This document shows positions 27,211-38,557 of a DNA stretch of 64,000 nucleotides, in pieces; position 1 is the first letter of the stretch; every line of letters begins with the position of its first letter. This DNA comes from Lineus longissimus (taxonomy: Eukaryota > Nemertea > Pilidiophora > Heteronemertea > Lineidae), in assembly GCF_910592395.1 (NCBI RefSeq), contig NC_088319.1, forward strand, positions 7,750,001-7,814,000, in the 5' to 3' direction. The notes beneath the pieces are model-generated. The model was not told the DNA's origin. It ran no database searches and saw only the letters and a list, made by a program, of their open reading frames with translations. The position numbers and the translations under genes were made by a program.

Positions 27211-27447
27211 TTACTTCATAATATTTCTGGGTAGGATTCCTTGATCGTAAAGGTACTCTAATGTTCCATTACTAATAGCTACAGTTCCTCCCAGTTTAAG
27301 AATTTCCTCTAGGTTGGCCTGACTTGGGGGACCAATATTGATTCTCAAGAACCTTTTCAGTAACATAGAGTAACCAATTGTTGTTGATGCCAACAGTAAA
27401 CTTTGATACAGTGTATTTATGATATCTTTCTTTCCTGGTGTATCCAT
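27211..27447 (-). CDS. Small conserved Polinton protein, 78 aa
   Basis: Sequence features 'NLEEILKLGGTVAISNGTLEYLYDQGILPRNI' and a hydrophobic N-terminal helix ('IINTLYQSLLLASTTIGYSMLL') recall a short protein that recurs beside the capsid gene in Polintons. Function unknown; a membrane-associated virion component is plausible. It sits between minor and major capsid genes, all on the minus strand, with an 'aattaaATG' start context. The small size is supported by position and by the conserved-looking C-terminus. Confidence 0.65.
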   Translation of the reverse strand: MDTPGKKDIINTLYQSLLLASTTIGYSMLLKRFLRINIGPPSQANLEEILKLGGTVAISNGTLEYLYDQGILPRNIMK

Positions 27448-27515
27448 TTAATTACTTAGAAAATCACTAGTAAAACTCATTTATCTAGTATTCAGTATTT
27501 AATTTAGTGTTGTAC

Positions 27516-27568
27516 GAACTTTGTTTCAGTGTTGGAGCGAACTTTGTTCTTGCAGCACCTCAGTGCTG
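27516..27568. repeat. Hairpins at the major capsid 3' end
   Basis: GAAC-TTT-GTTT, GAAC-TTT-GTTC (27539-27549) and CAGCAC-CTCA-GTGCTG (27553-27568). The last overlaps the capsid stop codon. Confidence 0.6.
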
Positions 27569-28816
27569 GAGTGAAGCAATCTGAGAATTCTGAATGTTAA
27601 CCTGGGCGTCAGAAACCACGAATATGTGCATTTTGTATGGTCCCTTTCCAGATTTCTTTGTAATAGATAATTGAATACCATCTTTTGTGTTCTGGAGCTT
27701 CTTTCCTGATCCGTGAAGGCGATTATCCTCAGAAGTTCTCAGGTCCAACCATAAACCATAGTGATTAGAATCACCATAGTATTTTTCCATGGTCATGTTA
27801 CAGTCATGAGTTTTCTTCAAATCTTCAGACATAAAATGTTTCTTGATCTCCTCCCATTGATCCATCATTCTCATTCCTTCTGGGAACACCTGATTGGCAA
27901 CACCCTCTATTGTGATCTGCACTTTACTTATGTTAGGGTTTTCAAACTTCTCTGAATCTCTAGCTCCATCTACATAGTCAGACACAAATAGTAATAATAA
28001 TCCTTTAATAGACATTCTTGGAAAGTTGATGTTCTCATTAATTAGTGTTTCATTAGCAGTAACATTGACTGTCTTAAAATGGTCTACCCAATCATAAAAT
28101 ATTGAGAATCCAGAATTGTACTTGTTACTCAATTGACTAGCAATCATTTTGTTGGTTACGGTATCATATTCAAAACAAATATTCTCTAGTTTGTAGCCCA
28201 TGCTAGCTGTGTTTGTGGTGACTATGATTTCCTCCTTTGGTGCTAAAGTTATTTCAATAATCACATCTTCTTGAATTGGAAACTTGTAAAATGGAGCATG
28301 ATGATGGAATAGTTCAAAATCTAATGGTATTTTGTACTTCTTGTCAAACACTTTCTTTAAAGTCTTTTCATTAGCTGTTTCTCCAGTGACATCAGCTTCA
28401 GCGACTCCTGATCTTAATTCTCTAAGATTTTTTGACTGAATACCCTGAAAAACTCTATCATTTCTTTCTTCTTCTGTAAACCACAGATCTTTAAATGTAG
28501 AATAATGACTGTATTCGTCAAGGTCAAATATCTGCTCTGTTCCCCACTTAACCACCATCTTTGAAATCAGGTTTCTACCAAGATTATTTACAACACTATT
28601 TTTAGAATCACCAGAAATGGTTACATCAGCAGACAGATAAAGAGATTTAGGTACAAAGAATGTATTCTCTCGCAATGCAGGTATTCTAACATACATTGTT
28701 TCTTTGGGGTTAGCAGATGATGGGTTATGAGTAATGATATGATGCTGCCTCTCAGCTTTCAAACCAAGTGGAATCTTATGTGCCCTTTCGGTATTTAATA
28801 AATATCCTGTTGCCAT
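27560..28816 (-). CDS. Polinton major capsid protein (double jelly-roll type), 418 aa
   Basis: Major shell protein of the predicted virion. The N-terminus has the family-typical 'NPKETMYVRIPALRENTFFVP', then 'SVVNNLGRNLISKMVVKWG' and 'STFKDLWFTEEER'. 'LFHHHAPFYKFPIQEDVIIEI' marks the transition between the two jelly-roll halves, and 'IEGVANQVFPEGM' and 'YGLWLDLRTSEDN' lie in the second. Length is close to the ~400-500 aa usual for Polinton capsids. The frame is intact, with no hairpin repeat inside; a hairpin touches only the stop codon. It is the last gene before the right TIR, transcribed inward, and heads the minus-strand capsid block. Confidence 0.88.
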   Translation of the reverse strand: MATGYLLNTERAHKIPLGLKAERQHHIITHNPSSANPKETMYVRIPALRENTFFVPKSLYLSADVTISGDSKNSVVNNLGRNLISKMVVKWGTEQIFDLDEYSHYSTFKDLWFTEEERNDRVFQGIQSKNLRELRSGVAEADVTGETANEKTLKKVFDKKYKIPLDFELFHHHAPFYKFPIQEDVIIEITLAPKEEIIVTTNTASMGYKLENICFEYDTVTNKMIASQLSNKYNSGFSIFYDWVDHFKTVNVTANETLINENINFPRMSIKGLLLLFVSDYVDGARDSEKFENPNISKVQITIEGVANQVFPEGMRMMDQWEEIKKHFMSEDLKKTHDCNMTMEKYYGDSNHYGLWLDLRTSEDNRLHGSGKKLQNTKDGIQLSITKKSGKGPYKMHIFVVSDAQVNIQNSQIASLQH

Positions 28817-28946
28817 TTTCTATTTATTTACTAGTAAAATTATGTACATGCAGTGAACAGTGCCAACATCATATATCAGGTAAAATGCACGGAAAAAAGC
28901 TATTGACGTGTACTTTCTGTTGGAATACAGTAAGTCATGATTACAT

Positions 28947-29157
28947 TAACCCATTGAACTCTAGTATTCCCTTACCATTTCATTGACCATTTCATTGCAA
29001 CGCTTCACTGGGAATCTAATGAATGATAGAATATATGTATTGTGGTGTCTGGTTCTTAGGGGTTTCTAAGCTAATTTGAGACAAAAAGGCCTGTAAGGGC
29101 TTTTGTTAAAATAGCTTAGAATTACCTACATTCCTACCACCACAATACATATATTCT
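28947..29157 (-). repeat. Polinton right terminal inverted repeat, palindromic end
   Basis: Inverted copy of 10715-10913. The outer 130 bp (29028-29157) repeats the self-complementary structure of the left end. A small insertion or duplication ('ccatttcattgaccatttcattg') makes it about 12 bp longer than the left repeat. Confidence 0.95.
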
Positions 29158-29163
29158 GACGCG
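29158..29163 (+). other. Polinton target-site duplication, right copy
   Basis: GACGCG, identical to 10709-10714. The BEL RNase H frame resumes here. Confidence 0.95.
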
Positions 29164-31342
29164 AGCCCAAAGGCCTACGGGGCTGTTGCATATTTGAAAT
29201 GTGGCGGATGCACTTCACTTGTGATGGCAAAAACTCGGGTTGCGCCGATCAAACCCATCTCGCTGCCTAGATTAGAGCTAATGGCCGCTTTAATCGGATC
29301 ACGTTTACTGAACTATCTTCACAGAAACCTCAAACAACTGATCAACATTGAACATGCATTCCTTTGGTCGGACAGTCAGATAGTTCTACACTGGATACAC
29401 AGTGAGAAAAAGCTGCCTTTATTCGTTGAGAACCGTGTAAGAGAAATACGTGCTTGCCAAGTCTTAACCAGATTCAAATACTGTCCCACAAAGGATAACC
29501 CTGCCGATATTCTTACTCGGGGAATGAATGCATCAGATCTTCAAAACGCCATACTCTGGTGGAACGGTCCACACTGGCTTAGAACTTCTGAGTGGCCACA
29601 ATGCGAGCTATTCGATGGTAAATCGCATACAATGGATACTGACAACGCTGATCATGATCCGGTCGTCATTGTAACCAACGCAGTCGGTGAACCTGATGTA
29701 GACATGCGCATCACCAACGTAATCGACCCCGAACGTTCGTATACGAAACTGTTGCGCATCAGTGCTCTCGTACTCAGATTTGTTGCAAATGCGAAAAAAA
29801 ATCCCCAACTACAAAACGTTGGACCGCTCACGGCAGGTGAAATTCAAGACGCAGAAACAATGTGGATTAAACATGTTCAACGTCAGAGCTACGGAGATGA
29901 GATCAAGACGTTAATGTCAAAACGTAGGACAGCAGGTCCACTCGTGAAACAACTTCGGTTATTTCTTGACAACGATGGAATATTACGCGCAGGCGGACGA
30001 TTGCATAACGCGCCTATTGACTACGGAACGAAATTTCCGATTCTGATTCCATCTAGACATCGATTCGCGGAACTTATCATTTGGAATGCACATACGAACG
30101 TTCTTCATTCAGGATTACAATCTACTATCACGCGTATTCGCCAGCGTTTCTGGATTACCAACATTAGACAGCGCGTAAAATCGTTGTTACGGCAGTGTGT
30201 CACTTGCAAGAGGGTTATGGGGAAACCATATAGGTCACCTATTCCACCACCATTACAAGCGTCGAGACTACTTAAGGCACCCCCATTTACTGTGACTGGT
30301 GTAGATTTCAGTGGTGCTTTATTCATACGAAACGAACACTCAGAATCGAAGGCTTACGTGTGCCTCTTTACATGCGCCGTTATCAGAGCCGTTCATCTAG
30401 AACTTGTTACTGATCTCTCAGTTGGAACATTCCTTCGTGCGTTCAGACGTTTTGCCGCCCGGAGATCGCTTCCGAGCAAAATGATTTCTGACAATGCGTC
30501 AACCTATCTCTCTGCGGCTGCAGAACTCAAGCAGTTGTTTGAATCTGAATCAGTTAAAACCTATTTAGCTAACCGCCGTGTTGAATGGTTGTTCATACCG
30601 AAACGGGCACCTTGGTACGGTGGTTTTTGGGAACGGTTGATTGGGTTGACAAAGACAGCCATGAAAAAGGTGCTAGGCCGCCGTTTCTTAACGCTTGATG
30701 AGTTACAGACTGTCCTCACCGAGATTGAGGCCATACTCAATGACCGACCGATCACATATCTGTCCTCAGATACTGATGATTTACAACCGCTTACGCCATC
30801 GCATTTTACATGGTAGACCACTGTCTACTGTTCCTCATGAGTTGTACGATACTGATGAGTTGCGTGACCCAACGTTTGGCAGTCAGTCAGAATTACAACG
30901 ACGCGCTGTGTTGATGGCCAGTGTGCAAGCACAGTTTTGGAACCGGTGGTCACAAGAGTACCTAGCGGCTTTACGTGAAAGAGATCGCAATTGTGGTAAG
31001 GGCATTACGCAAAATCAGATTCAAGTTGGGGACATAGTGCTCATTCATGAAGACTGCGTACCACGTGTAAAGTGGCAACTTGCGCGTGTGTTGAGATTGA
31101 ATTGCGGTAATGATGGTTTAGTGCGTTCTGTAGACATCAAAACAAGCCGTGGTCAGACAAACCGCCCGATAACCAAATTGTATCCTTTGGAAACCAACAA
31201 TGGCGAGACATTATCGAGGCCTATTGAACACAACTCGCGTGTTCCTTTGTCAGACAATTCCGAGTGTGCAGCTGAGCACAGGCCTGTTAGACAAGCCGCC
31301 ATTGAAGCGCGCCGACGCATTGCACTTATGTCCGATCCGTAA
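29164..31342 (+). pseudogene. BEL pol, 3' part: RNase H, integrase, DUF5641
   Basis: Continues the pol gene cut at 10714. RNase H runs from 'SPKAYGAVAYL' through 'LPRLELMAALIGSRLL' and 'WSDSQIVLHWI'. Next is the integrase zinc motif ('HTNVLHSG' ... 'CVTCKRV'), then the rve core with Asp in 'VTGVDFSGALF', Asp in 'KMISDNASTY' and Glu in 'GGFWERLIGLTK'. The frame ends at TAG 30814-30816, but the next ~175 codons are clearly the continuation in another frame ('HGRPLSTVPHELYDTDELRD', the C-terminal DUF5641-type domain, ending 'RRRIALMSDP'). So a single-base-type frameshift lies near 30805-30816. With the TAG at 9254 and the Polinton insertion, this copy is not autonomous. Confidence 0.9.
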
Positions 31343-31682
31343 ATGGATTTCATGCCTTTATTGAGCTGAACATTTTGAATACTGACCTGAGTGTTTTGAT
31401 TGCATGACATAATCTTAAACGGTCAACTGTTTCTAGTGTCAATATTTTGATTCATTTTATCTGTTGTTAACGCATTTCATCTTTGCTACATACTTCCATG
31501 GTTTTAATCATTCTTTCACATTTGGTTGCGTTTGAATCTAGTCACTCAATTCTATTTATTCAATATTTGTATGTTTGAGAAAATCAAAAAAATAGTTTGC
31601 CATTTCATAACATCATTGTATTTTGATGTGCGTTTCACCCAATTATTAGTTTATGTTCCAGTCACTTCCCGCCCGGGAGTAA
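31343..31682 (+). other. BEL 3' untranslated region with polypurine tract
   Basis: No ORF. The purine-rich 'gggagtaa' immediately before the 3' LTR is the expected plus-strand primer site. Confidence 0.6.
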
Positions 31683-31875
31683 TGTTGGGAACAGATTATA
31701 GTCGCCGCCAATAGCTGGTCTATTGGAGTTATTGAATGTCTTTTAGAAACATGTATTTCTGAATTATGTAACTATATCACATGTTCATTCTGACTCGAGT
31801 CTAGTAATAAATGAGTTGAAGTTTTACATAGAACTGGGTGGTCGTTATTCCCTTAGAACCTGGGCATCCCCGACA
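31683..31875 (+). repeat. 3' LTR of the BEL element
   Basis: 193 bp, two substitutions from the 5' LTR. Followed by the GCGGT duplication and satellite. Confidence 0.95.
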
Positions 31876-34800
31876 GCGGTCTCAGTTTGTCCAATCGAGC
31901 ATCTCACCTCTGTATGACCAAAATGAGCGTGATTGGACACGACGGGAGCAATCGCTGACCGACTTTCATCGCCAGTAGTGTAATATTGCTAGTCGAATGA
32001 CAAGTAATCATCGCAGAATCTCGAAATTGTGGTCTCAGTTTGACCATAGGTCATTTCGACTCTGCATAACCAATGTGAGCGTGATTGGACGCGACGAGCG
32101 CCATCGCCGACCGACATTCATCGCCAGTAGTGTAATATTGCTAGTCTAATGACAACTAATCATCGCAGAATCTCAAAATTGCGGTCTCAGTTTGTCCAAT
32201 CGAGCATCTCGACCCTGCATAACCAAAGTGAGCGTGATTGGTCGGCACCAGCGCCATCGCCGACTGACTTTCATCGCCAGTAGTGTAATATTGCTATCGA
32301 AAGACTACTTATCATCGCAGAATATCGAAATTGTGGTCTCAATTTGTCCAATCGGTCATGTCGACTCTGTATAACCAAAATGAGCGTGATTGGTCGCGAC
32401 GAGCGCCATCGCCGACTGACTTTCATCGCCAGTAGTGTAATATCGCTATCGAATGACAACTTATCATCGCAGAATCTCAAAATTGCGGTATCAGTTTGAC
32501 CATAGGTCTTTTCGACTCTGCATAACCAAAGTGAGCGTGATCGGTCGCGACGAGCGCCATCGCCGACCGACTTTCATCGCCAGTAGTGTAATATTGCTAG
32601 TCTAATGACAACTAATCATCGCAGAATCTCAAAATTGCTGTCTCAGTTTGTCGAATCGGTCATCTCGACTCTGAATAACCAAAGTCAGCGTGTTTGGTCG
32701 CGACAAGCGCCATCGCCGACTAACTTTCATCACCAGCAGTGTAATATCGCTATCGAATGACAACTAATCATCGCAGAATATCGAAATTGTGGTCTCAGTT
32801 TGTCAAATCGGTCATCTCGACTCTGTATAACCAAAATGAGCAAGATCGGTCGCGACGAGCGCCATCACCGACCGACTTTCATCGCCAGTAGTGTAATATC
32901 GCTATCGAATGACAACTAATCATCGCAGAATCTCAAAATTGCGGTCTCAGTTTGACCATAGGTCTTTTCGACTCTGCATAACCAATGTGAGCGTGATTGG
33001 ACGCGACAAGCGCCATCGCCGACCGACTTTCATCGCCAGCAGCGTAATATTGCTAGTCTAATGACCACTAATCATCGCAGAATCTCGAAATTGTGGTCTC
33101 AGTTTGACCATCGGTCATTTCGACTCTGCATAACCAATTTGAGCGTGAATGGACGCGACAAGCGCCATCGCCGACGATTTTCATCGCTAGGAGAGTAATA
33201 TCGCTATTCGAATGACAAGTAATCATCGCAGAATCTCGAAATTGCGGTCTCAGTTTGTCCAATCGAGCATCTCACCTCTGTATGACCAAAATGAGTGTGA
33301 TTGGACACGATGGGCGCCATCGCTGACCGACTTTCATCGCCAGTAGTGTAATATTGCTAGTCGAATGACAAGTAATCATCGCAGAATCTCGAAATTGTGG
33401 TCTCAGTTTGACCATAGGTCATTTCGACTCTGCATAACCAATGTGAGCGTGATCGGTCGCGACGAGCGCCATCGACGACCGACTTTCATCGACTGCAGTG
33501 TAATATTGCTAGTCTAATGACAACTAATCATCGCAGAATCTCTAAATTGCGGTCTCAGTTTGTCCAGTCGGTCATCTCGACTCTGTATAACCAAAATGAG
33601 CGTGATCGGTCGCGACGAGCGCCATCGCCGACCGACTTTCATCGCCAGTAGTGTAATATCGCTATCGAATAACAACTAATCATCGCAGAATCTCAAAATT
33701 GCGGTCTCAGTTTGACCATAGGTCATTTCGACTCTGCATAACCAATGTGAGCGTGATCGGTCGCGACGAGCGCCATCGACGACCGACTTTCATCGACTGC
33801 AGTGTAATATTGCTAGTCTAATGACAACTAATCATCGCAGAATCTCAAAATTGCGGTATCAGTTTGACCATACGTCTTTTCGACTCTGCATAATTAAAGT
33901 GAGCGTGATCGGTCGCGACGAGCGCCATCGCCGACCGACTTTCATCGCCAGTAGTGTAATATTGCTAGTCTAATGACAACTAATCATCGCAGAATCTCAA
34001 AATTGCGGTCTCAGTTTGTCTGATCGGTCATCTCGACTCTGAATAACCAAAATCAGCGTGTTTGGTCGCGACAAGCTCCATCGCCGACTAACTTTCATCA
34101 CAAGCAGTGTAATATCGCTATCATCGAATGAAAACTTATCATCGCAGAATATCGAAATTGTGGTCTCAGTTTGTCCAATCGGTCATCTCGACTCTGTATA
34201 ACCAAAATCAGCGTGTTTGGTCGCGACGAGCGCCATCGCCGACTAACTTTCATCACAAGCAGTGTAATATCGCTATCATCGAATGACAACTAATCATCGC
34301 AGAATCTCGAAATTGCGGTCTCAGTTTGACCATAGGTCATTTCGACTCTGCATAACCAATGTGAGCGTGATTGGACGCGACGAGCGCCATCGCCGACCGA
34401 CTTTCATCGCCAGTAGCGTAATATTGCTAGTCTAATGACAACTAATCATCGCAGAATCTCGAAATTGTGGTCTCAGTTTGACCATCGGTCATTTCGACTC
34501 TGCATAACCAATTTGAGCGTGAATGGACGCGACAAGCGTCATCGCTGACGACTTTCATCGCTAGTAGAGTAATATCGCTATTCGAATGACAACTAATCAT
34601 CGCAGAATCTCGAAATTGCGGTCTCAGTTTGTCCAATCGAGCATCTCACCTCTGTATGACCAAAATGAGCGTGATTGGACATGACGAGCGCCATCGCTGA
34701 CCGACTTTCATCGCCAGTAGTGTGATATTGCTAGTCGAATGACAAGTAATCATCGCAGAATCTCGAAATTGCGGTCACAGTTTGTCCAATCGAGCATCTC

Positions 34801-37305
34801 ACCTCTGTATGACCAAAATGAGCGTGATTGGACACGACGAGCGCCATCGCTGACCGACTTTCATCGCCAGTAGTGTAATATTGCTATTCGAATGACAAGT
34901 AATCATCGCAGAATCTCGAAATTGTGGTCTCAGTTTGACCATCGGTCATTTCGACTCTGCATAACTAATTTGAGCGTGAATGGACGCGACAAGCGCCATC
35001 GCCGACGACTTTCATCGCTAGTAGAGTAATATCGCTATTCGAATGACAACTAATCATCGCAGAATCTCGAAATTGCGGTCTCAGTTTGACCATAGGTCAT
35101 TTCGACTCTGCATAACCAATGTGAGCGTGATTGGACGCGACGAGCGCCATCGCCGACCGACTTTCATCGCCAGTAGCGTAATATTGCTAGTCTAATGACA
35201 ACTAATCATCGCAGAATCTCGAAATTATGGTCTCAGTTTGACCATCGGTCATTTCGACTCTGCATAACCAATTTGAGCGTGAATGGACGCGACAAGCGTC
35301 ATCGCTGACGACTTTCATCGCTAGTAGAGTAAAATCGCTATTCGAATGACAACTAATCATCGCAGAATCTCGAAATTGCGGTCTCAGTTTGTCCAATCGA
35401 GCATCTCACCTCTGTATGACCAAAATGAGCGTGATTGGACATGACGAGCGCCATCGCTGACCGACTTTCATCGCCAGTAGTGTAATATTGCTAGTCGAAT
35501 GACAAGTAATCATCGCAGAATCTCGAAATTGCGGTCACAGTTTGTCCAATCGAGCATCTCACCTCTGTATGACCAAAATGAGCGTGATTGGACACGACGA
35601 GCGCCATCGCTGACCGACTTTCATCGCCAGTAGTGTAATATTGCTATTCGAATGACAAGTAATCATCGCAGAATCTCGAAATTGTGGTCTCAGTTTGACC
35701 ATCGGTCATTTCGACTCTGCATAACTAATTTGAGCGTGAATGGACGCGACAAGCGCCATCGCCGACGACTTTCATCGCTAGTAGAGTAATATCGCTATTC
35801 GAATGACAACTAATCATCGCAGAATCTCGAAATTGCGGTCTCAGTTTGTCCAATCGAGCATCTCACCTCTGTATGACCAAAATGAGCGTGATTGGACACG
35901 ACGAGCGCCATCGCTGACCGACTTTCATCGCCAGTAGTGTACTATTGCTAGTCGAATGACAAGTAATCATCGCAGAATCTCAAAATTGCGGTCTCAGTTT
36001 GTCCAATCGAGCATCTCGACCCTGCATAACCAAAGTGAGCGTGATTGGTCGGCACCAACGCCATCGCCGACTGACTTTCATCGCAAGTAGTGTAATATTG
36101 CTATCGAAAGACTACTAATCATCGCAGAATATCGAAATTGTGGTCTCAATTTGTCCAATCGGTCATGTCGACTCTGTATAACCAAAATGAGCGTGATTGG
36201 TCGCGACGAGCGCCATCGCCGACTGACTTTCATCGCCAGTAGTGTAATATCGCTATCGAATGACAACTTATCATCGCAGAATCTCAAAATTTCGGTATCA
36301 GTTTGACCATAGGTCTTTTCGACTCTGCATAACCAAAGTGAGCGTGATCGGTCGCGACGAGCGCCATCGCCGACCGACTTTCATCGCCAGTAGTGTAATA
36401 TTGCTAGTCTAATGACAACTAATCATCGCAGAATCTCAAAATTGCGGTCTCAGTTTGTCTAATCGGTCATCTCGACTCTGAATAACCAAAGTCAGCGTGT
36501 TTGGTCGCGACGAGCGCCATCGCCGACTAACTTTTATCACCAGCAGTGTAATATCGCTATCGAATGACAACTTATCATCGCAGAATATCGAAATTGTGGT
36601 CTCAGTTTGTCCAATCGGTCATCTCGACTCTGTTTAACCAAAATGAGCGTGATCGGTCGCGACGAGCGCCATCGCCGACCGACTTTCATCGCCAGTAGTG
36701 TAATGTCGCTATCGAATGACAACTAATCATCGCAGAATCTCAAAATTGCGGTCTCAGTTTGACCATAGGTCATTTCGACTCTGCATAACAAATGTGAGCG
36801 TGAGCGGTCGTGACGAGCGCCATCGCCGACTAACTTTCATCACCAGCAGTGTAATATCGCTATCGAATGACAACTTATCATCGCAGAATCTCGAAGTTGC
36901 GGTCTCAGATTGACAAATCGGTCATCTTGACTCTGTGTAACCAAAATGAGCGTGATCGGTCGCGACGAGCGCCATCGCCGACCGACTTTCATCGCCAGTA
37001 GTGTAATATCGCTATCGTATGACAACTTATCATCGCAGAATCTCGAAATTGCGGTCTGAGATTGTCAAATCGGTCATCTCGACTCTGTATAACCAAAATA
37101 AGCGTGATTGGACGCGACGAGCGCCATCGCCGACCGACTTTCATCGCCAGTAATGTAATATTGCTAGTCGAATGACAACTAATCATCGCAGAATCTCGAA
37201 ATTGCGGTCTCAGTTTGTCCAATCGAGCATCTCGACTATATATAACCAAAATGAGCGTGATTGGACGCGACGAGCGCCATCACCGACTGACTTTCATCGC
37301 CAGTA
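31876..37305 (+). repeat. Satellite array, right arm, about 152-bp units
   Basis: About 36 units in the same orientation and phase as the left arm. Higher-order duplication is visible: the block from about 34424 recurs from about 35188, a 5-unit (about 760 bp) period with very high identity. Some units carry a 'tcacctctgtatgacc' variant not prominent in the left arm. The array ends abruptly at 37305 in 'atcgccagta'. Confidence 0.95.
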
Positions 37306-37306
37306 A

Positions 37307-37493
37307 ACTGCCAACATGGATTTCTCAGTGTAAACTACAAAGGGCAGTTGTAAAGCAAGAAACACAGACACGAAAGATGAACGCAGGAACCGCCACTCCC
37401 GCGGCAAATTCTGGTCTGCAGACACCATCCTGTTGCCATGGTTGTTGCTGCAAAAGCGGATGTATCGATAAGAGGTACTCAGTCGGAATGGAA
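37307..37493 (+). repeat. Dispersed repeat, copy 1 (187 bp)
   Basis: 'actgccaacatggatttctc' to 'agtcggaatggaa'. It matches 38125-38311 with only a few differences. The satellite ends exactly where this copy begins. Confidence 0.85.
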
Positions 37494-38124
37494 TCTATCT
37501 TGGTTATCGATATTTTTGCTATCATTGGCGTATCGCGATTTATCCGGATCAGATGATATGCCTACTGAAATGTCGGGTTTAGTAAAACATGGCAAAGAAA
37601 AAAAACTCCCCTCCCCCCCCCCCCCCCCAAGTACTGCAATCCTGATCAAAGCAGCCAATGAAGCACTGGTATTTTGGAACAATTATAACTGCGGTCACAT
37701 CAATGAGGCCTTGGTTGCGTACCGTTCTGCCCGATTAACAAGTATAAGGATATATCGAAATTAAACTCGGTGGCTTATATTGGAATAGAGGCATCTTCAA
37801 GTAACACTATACGAATGGACTGAACATCAAGGAAATAAACTTCGAACCGTTATCTGATTCGGGGTGCGGGATGAGGATTTATATACAGTGTATACCGAGT
37901 TTGGCTTGATGTATCGTGGGGTCGGCAGGTACTATAGTTACGGATGTGATCACACCTATTAGTAAGCCCTTCAAGTCTGTGTGCCTGATTTATGGGTATT
38001 TGAAAAGCTCTGGATTACTGAACTGCTGGATTTACAAGATTTTTACTCGTGGATCACCACCGCCTGGATAGATTGTCCAATCCCAAATCCCTAACACTTC
38101 CCACCTTGTGCTTCAAGTGCACGC
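37494..38124. repeat. Unassigned DNA with a C-run and a MITE half
   Basis: A homopolymer C run lies at about 37613-37628. About 37996-38085 is one arm of the 'gaccaccgcctgga' MITE family that is complete at 44448-44746. No gene is seen. Confidence 0.5.
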
Positions 38125-38311
38125 ACTGCCAACATGGATTTCTCAGTGTAAACTACAAAGGGTAGTTGTAAAGCAAGAAACACAGACACGAAAAATGAAC
38201 GCAGGAACCGCCACTCCCGTGGCAAATTCTGGTCTGCAGACACCATCCTGGTGCCATGGTTGTTGCTGCAAAAGTGGATGTATCGATAAGAGGAACTCAG
38301 TCGGAATGGAA
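38125..38311 (+). repeat. Dispersed repeat, copy 2 (187 bp)
   Basis: Second copy of 37307-37493, same orientation. The ORFs in the two copies are just the same repeat translated. Confidence 0.85.
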
Positions 38312-38557
38312 GAAGAAATGCTCTTTTCCAAATATCCCTTTTATCCTCTTCAAAGCCACAATATAGCGATAGCTGCGCTCCTCGGTTCCGAAGTTCGTAC
38401 ATTATGCAAATGAGTTAACCTCCCTCAAAACCCAGGACTTGTGGTCAGGGAAAACGCGTCAACCGGCTTCTGATTGGTCAAGTAGAATGACGTCAAATGT
38501 AAACATAGTGCACGTGCGTGTCATCCAGATAAGGCCACGTGGCCGTACTTGCCTTTT

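Larger units (their letters stand above)
10715..29157 (+). mobile_element. Complete Polinton/Maverick virus-like transposon, 18.4 kb
   Basis: Terminal inverted repeats of about 200 bp, a 6-bp target duplication and the hallmark gene set identify a Polinton/Maverick (adintovirus-like). The hallmark genes are protein-primed PolB (17938-21717), retroviral-type integrase with chromodomain (24065-25216), FtsK/HerA-type packaging ATPase (25221-25841), major capsid (27560-28816) and minor-capsid-like proteins. Most genes are intact and tightly packed; one ORF is split by an internal stop (15684). TIRs differ by one base over the first 130 bp, so insertion is recent. No cysteine protease gene is recognisable. 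AT-rich host-like intergenic sequence is minimal. The element carries a private family of double-hairpin mini-repeats. Confidence 0.97.
7351..31875 (+). mobile_element. BEL/Pao LTR retrotransposon, split by a Polinton
   Basis: Two 193-bp LTRs (7351-7543 and 31683-31875) flank gag, aspartic protease, reverse transcriptase, RNase H and integrase in the domain order of BEL/Pao elements. The insertion is bounded by a 5-bp target duplication GCGGT (7346-7350 and 31876-31880), with satellite on both sides in phase. Without the nested Polinton and one GACGCG copy the element is about 6.08 kb, a normal BEL size. The LTRs differ at two of 193 positions, so insertion was recent. It is nonetheless disabled: an in-frame TAG at 9254, the Polinton at 10715 and a frameshift near 30810. 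Confidence 0.95.

Noticed and set aside
12171-27568. Polinton mini-repeats as a CRISPR array or tRNA/rRNA
   Set aside because: Copies are scattered, in both orientations and inside genes, with no regular spacers. Stems of 4 bp do not form a cloverleaf.
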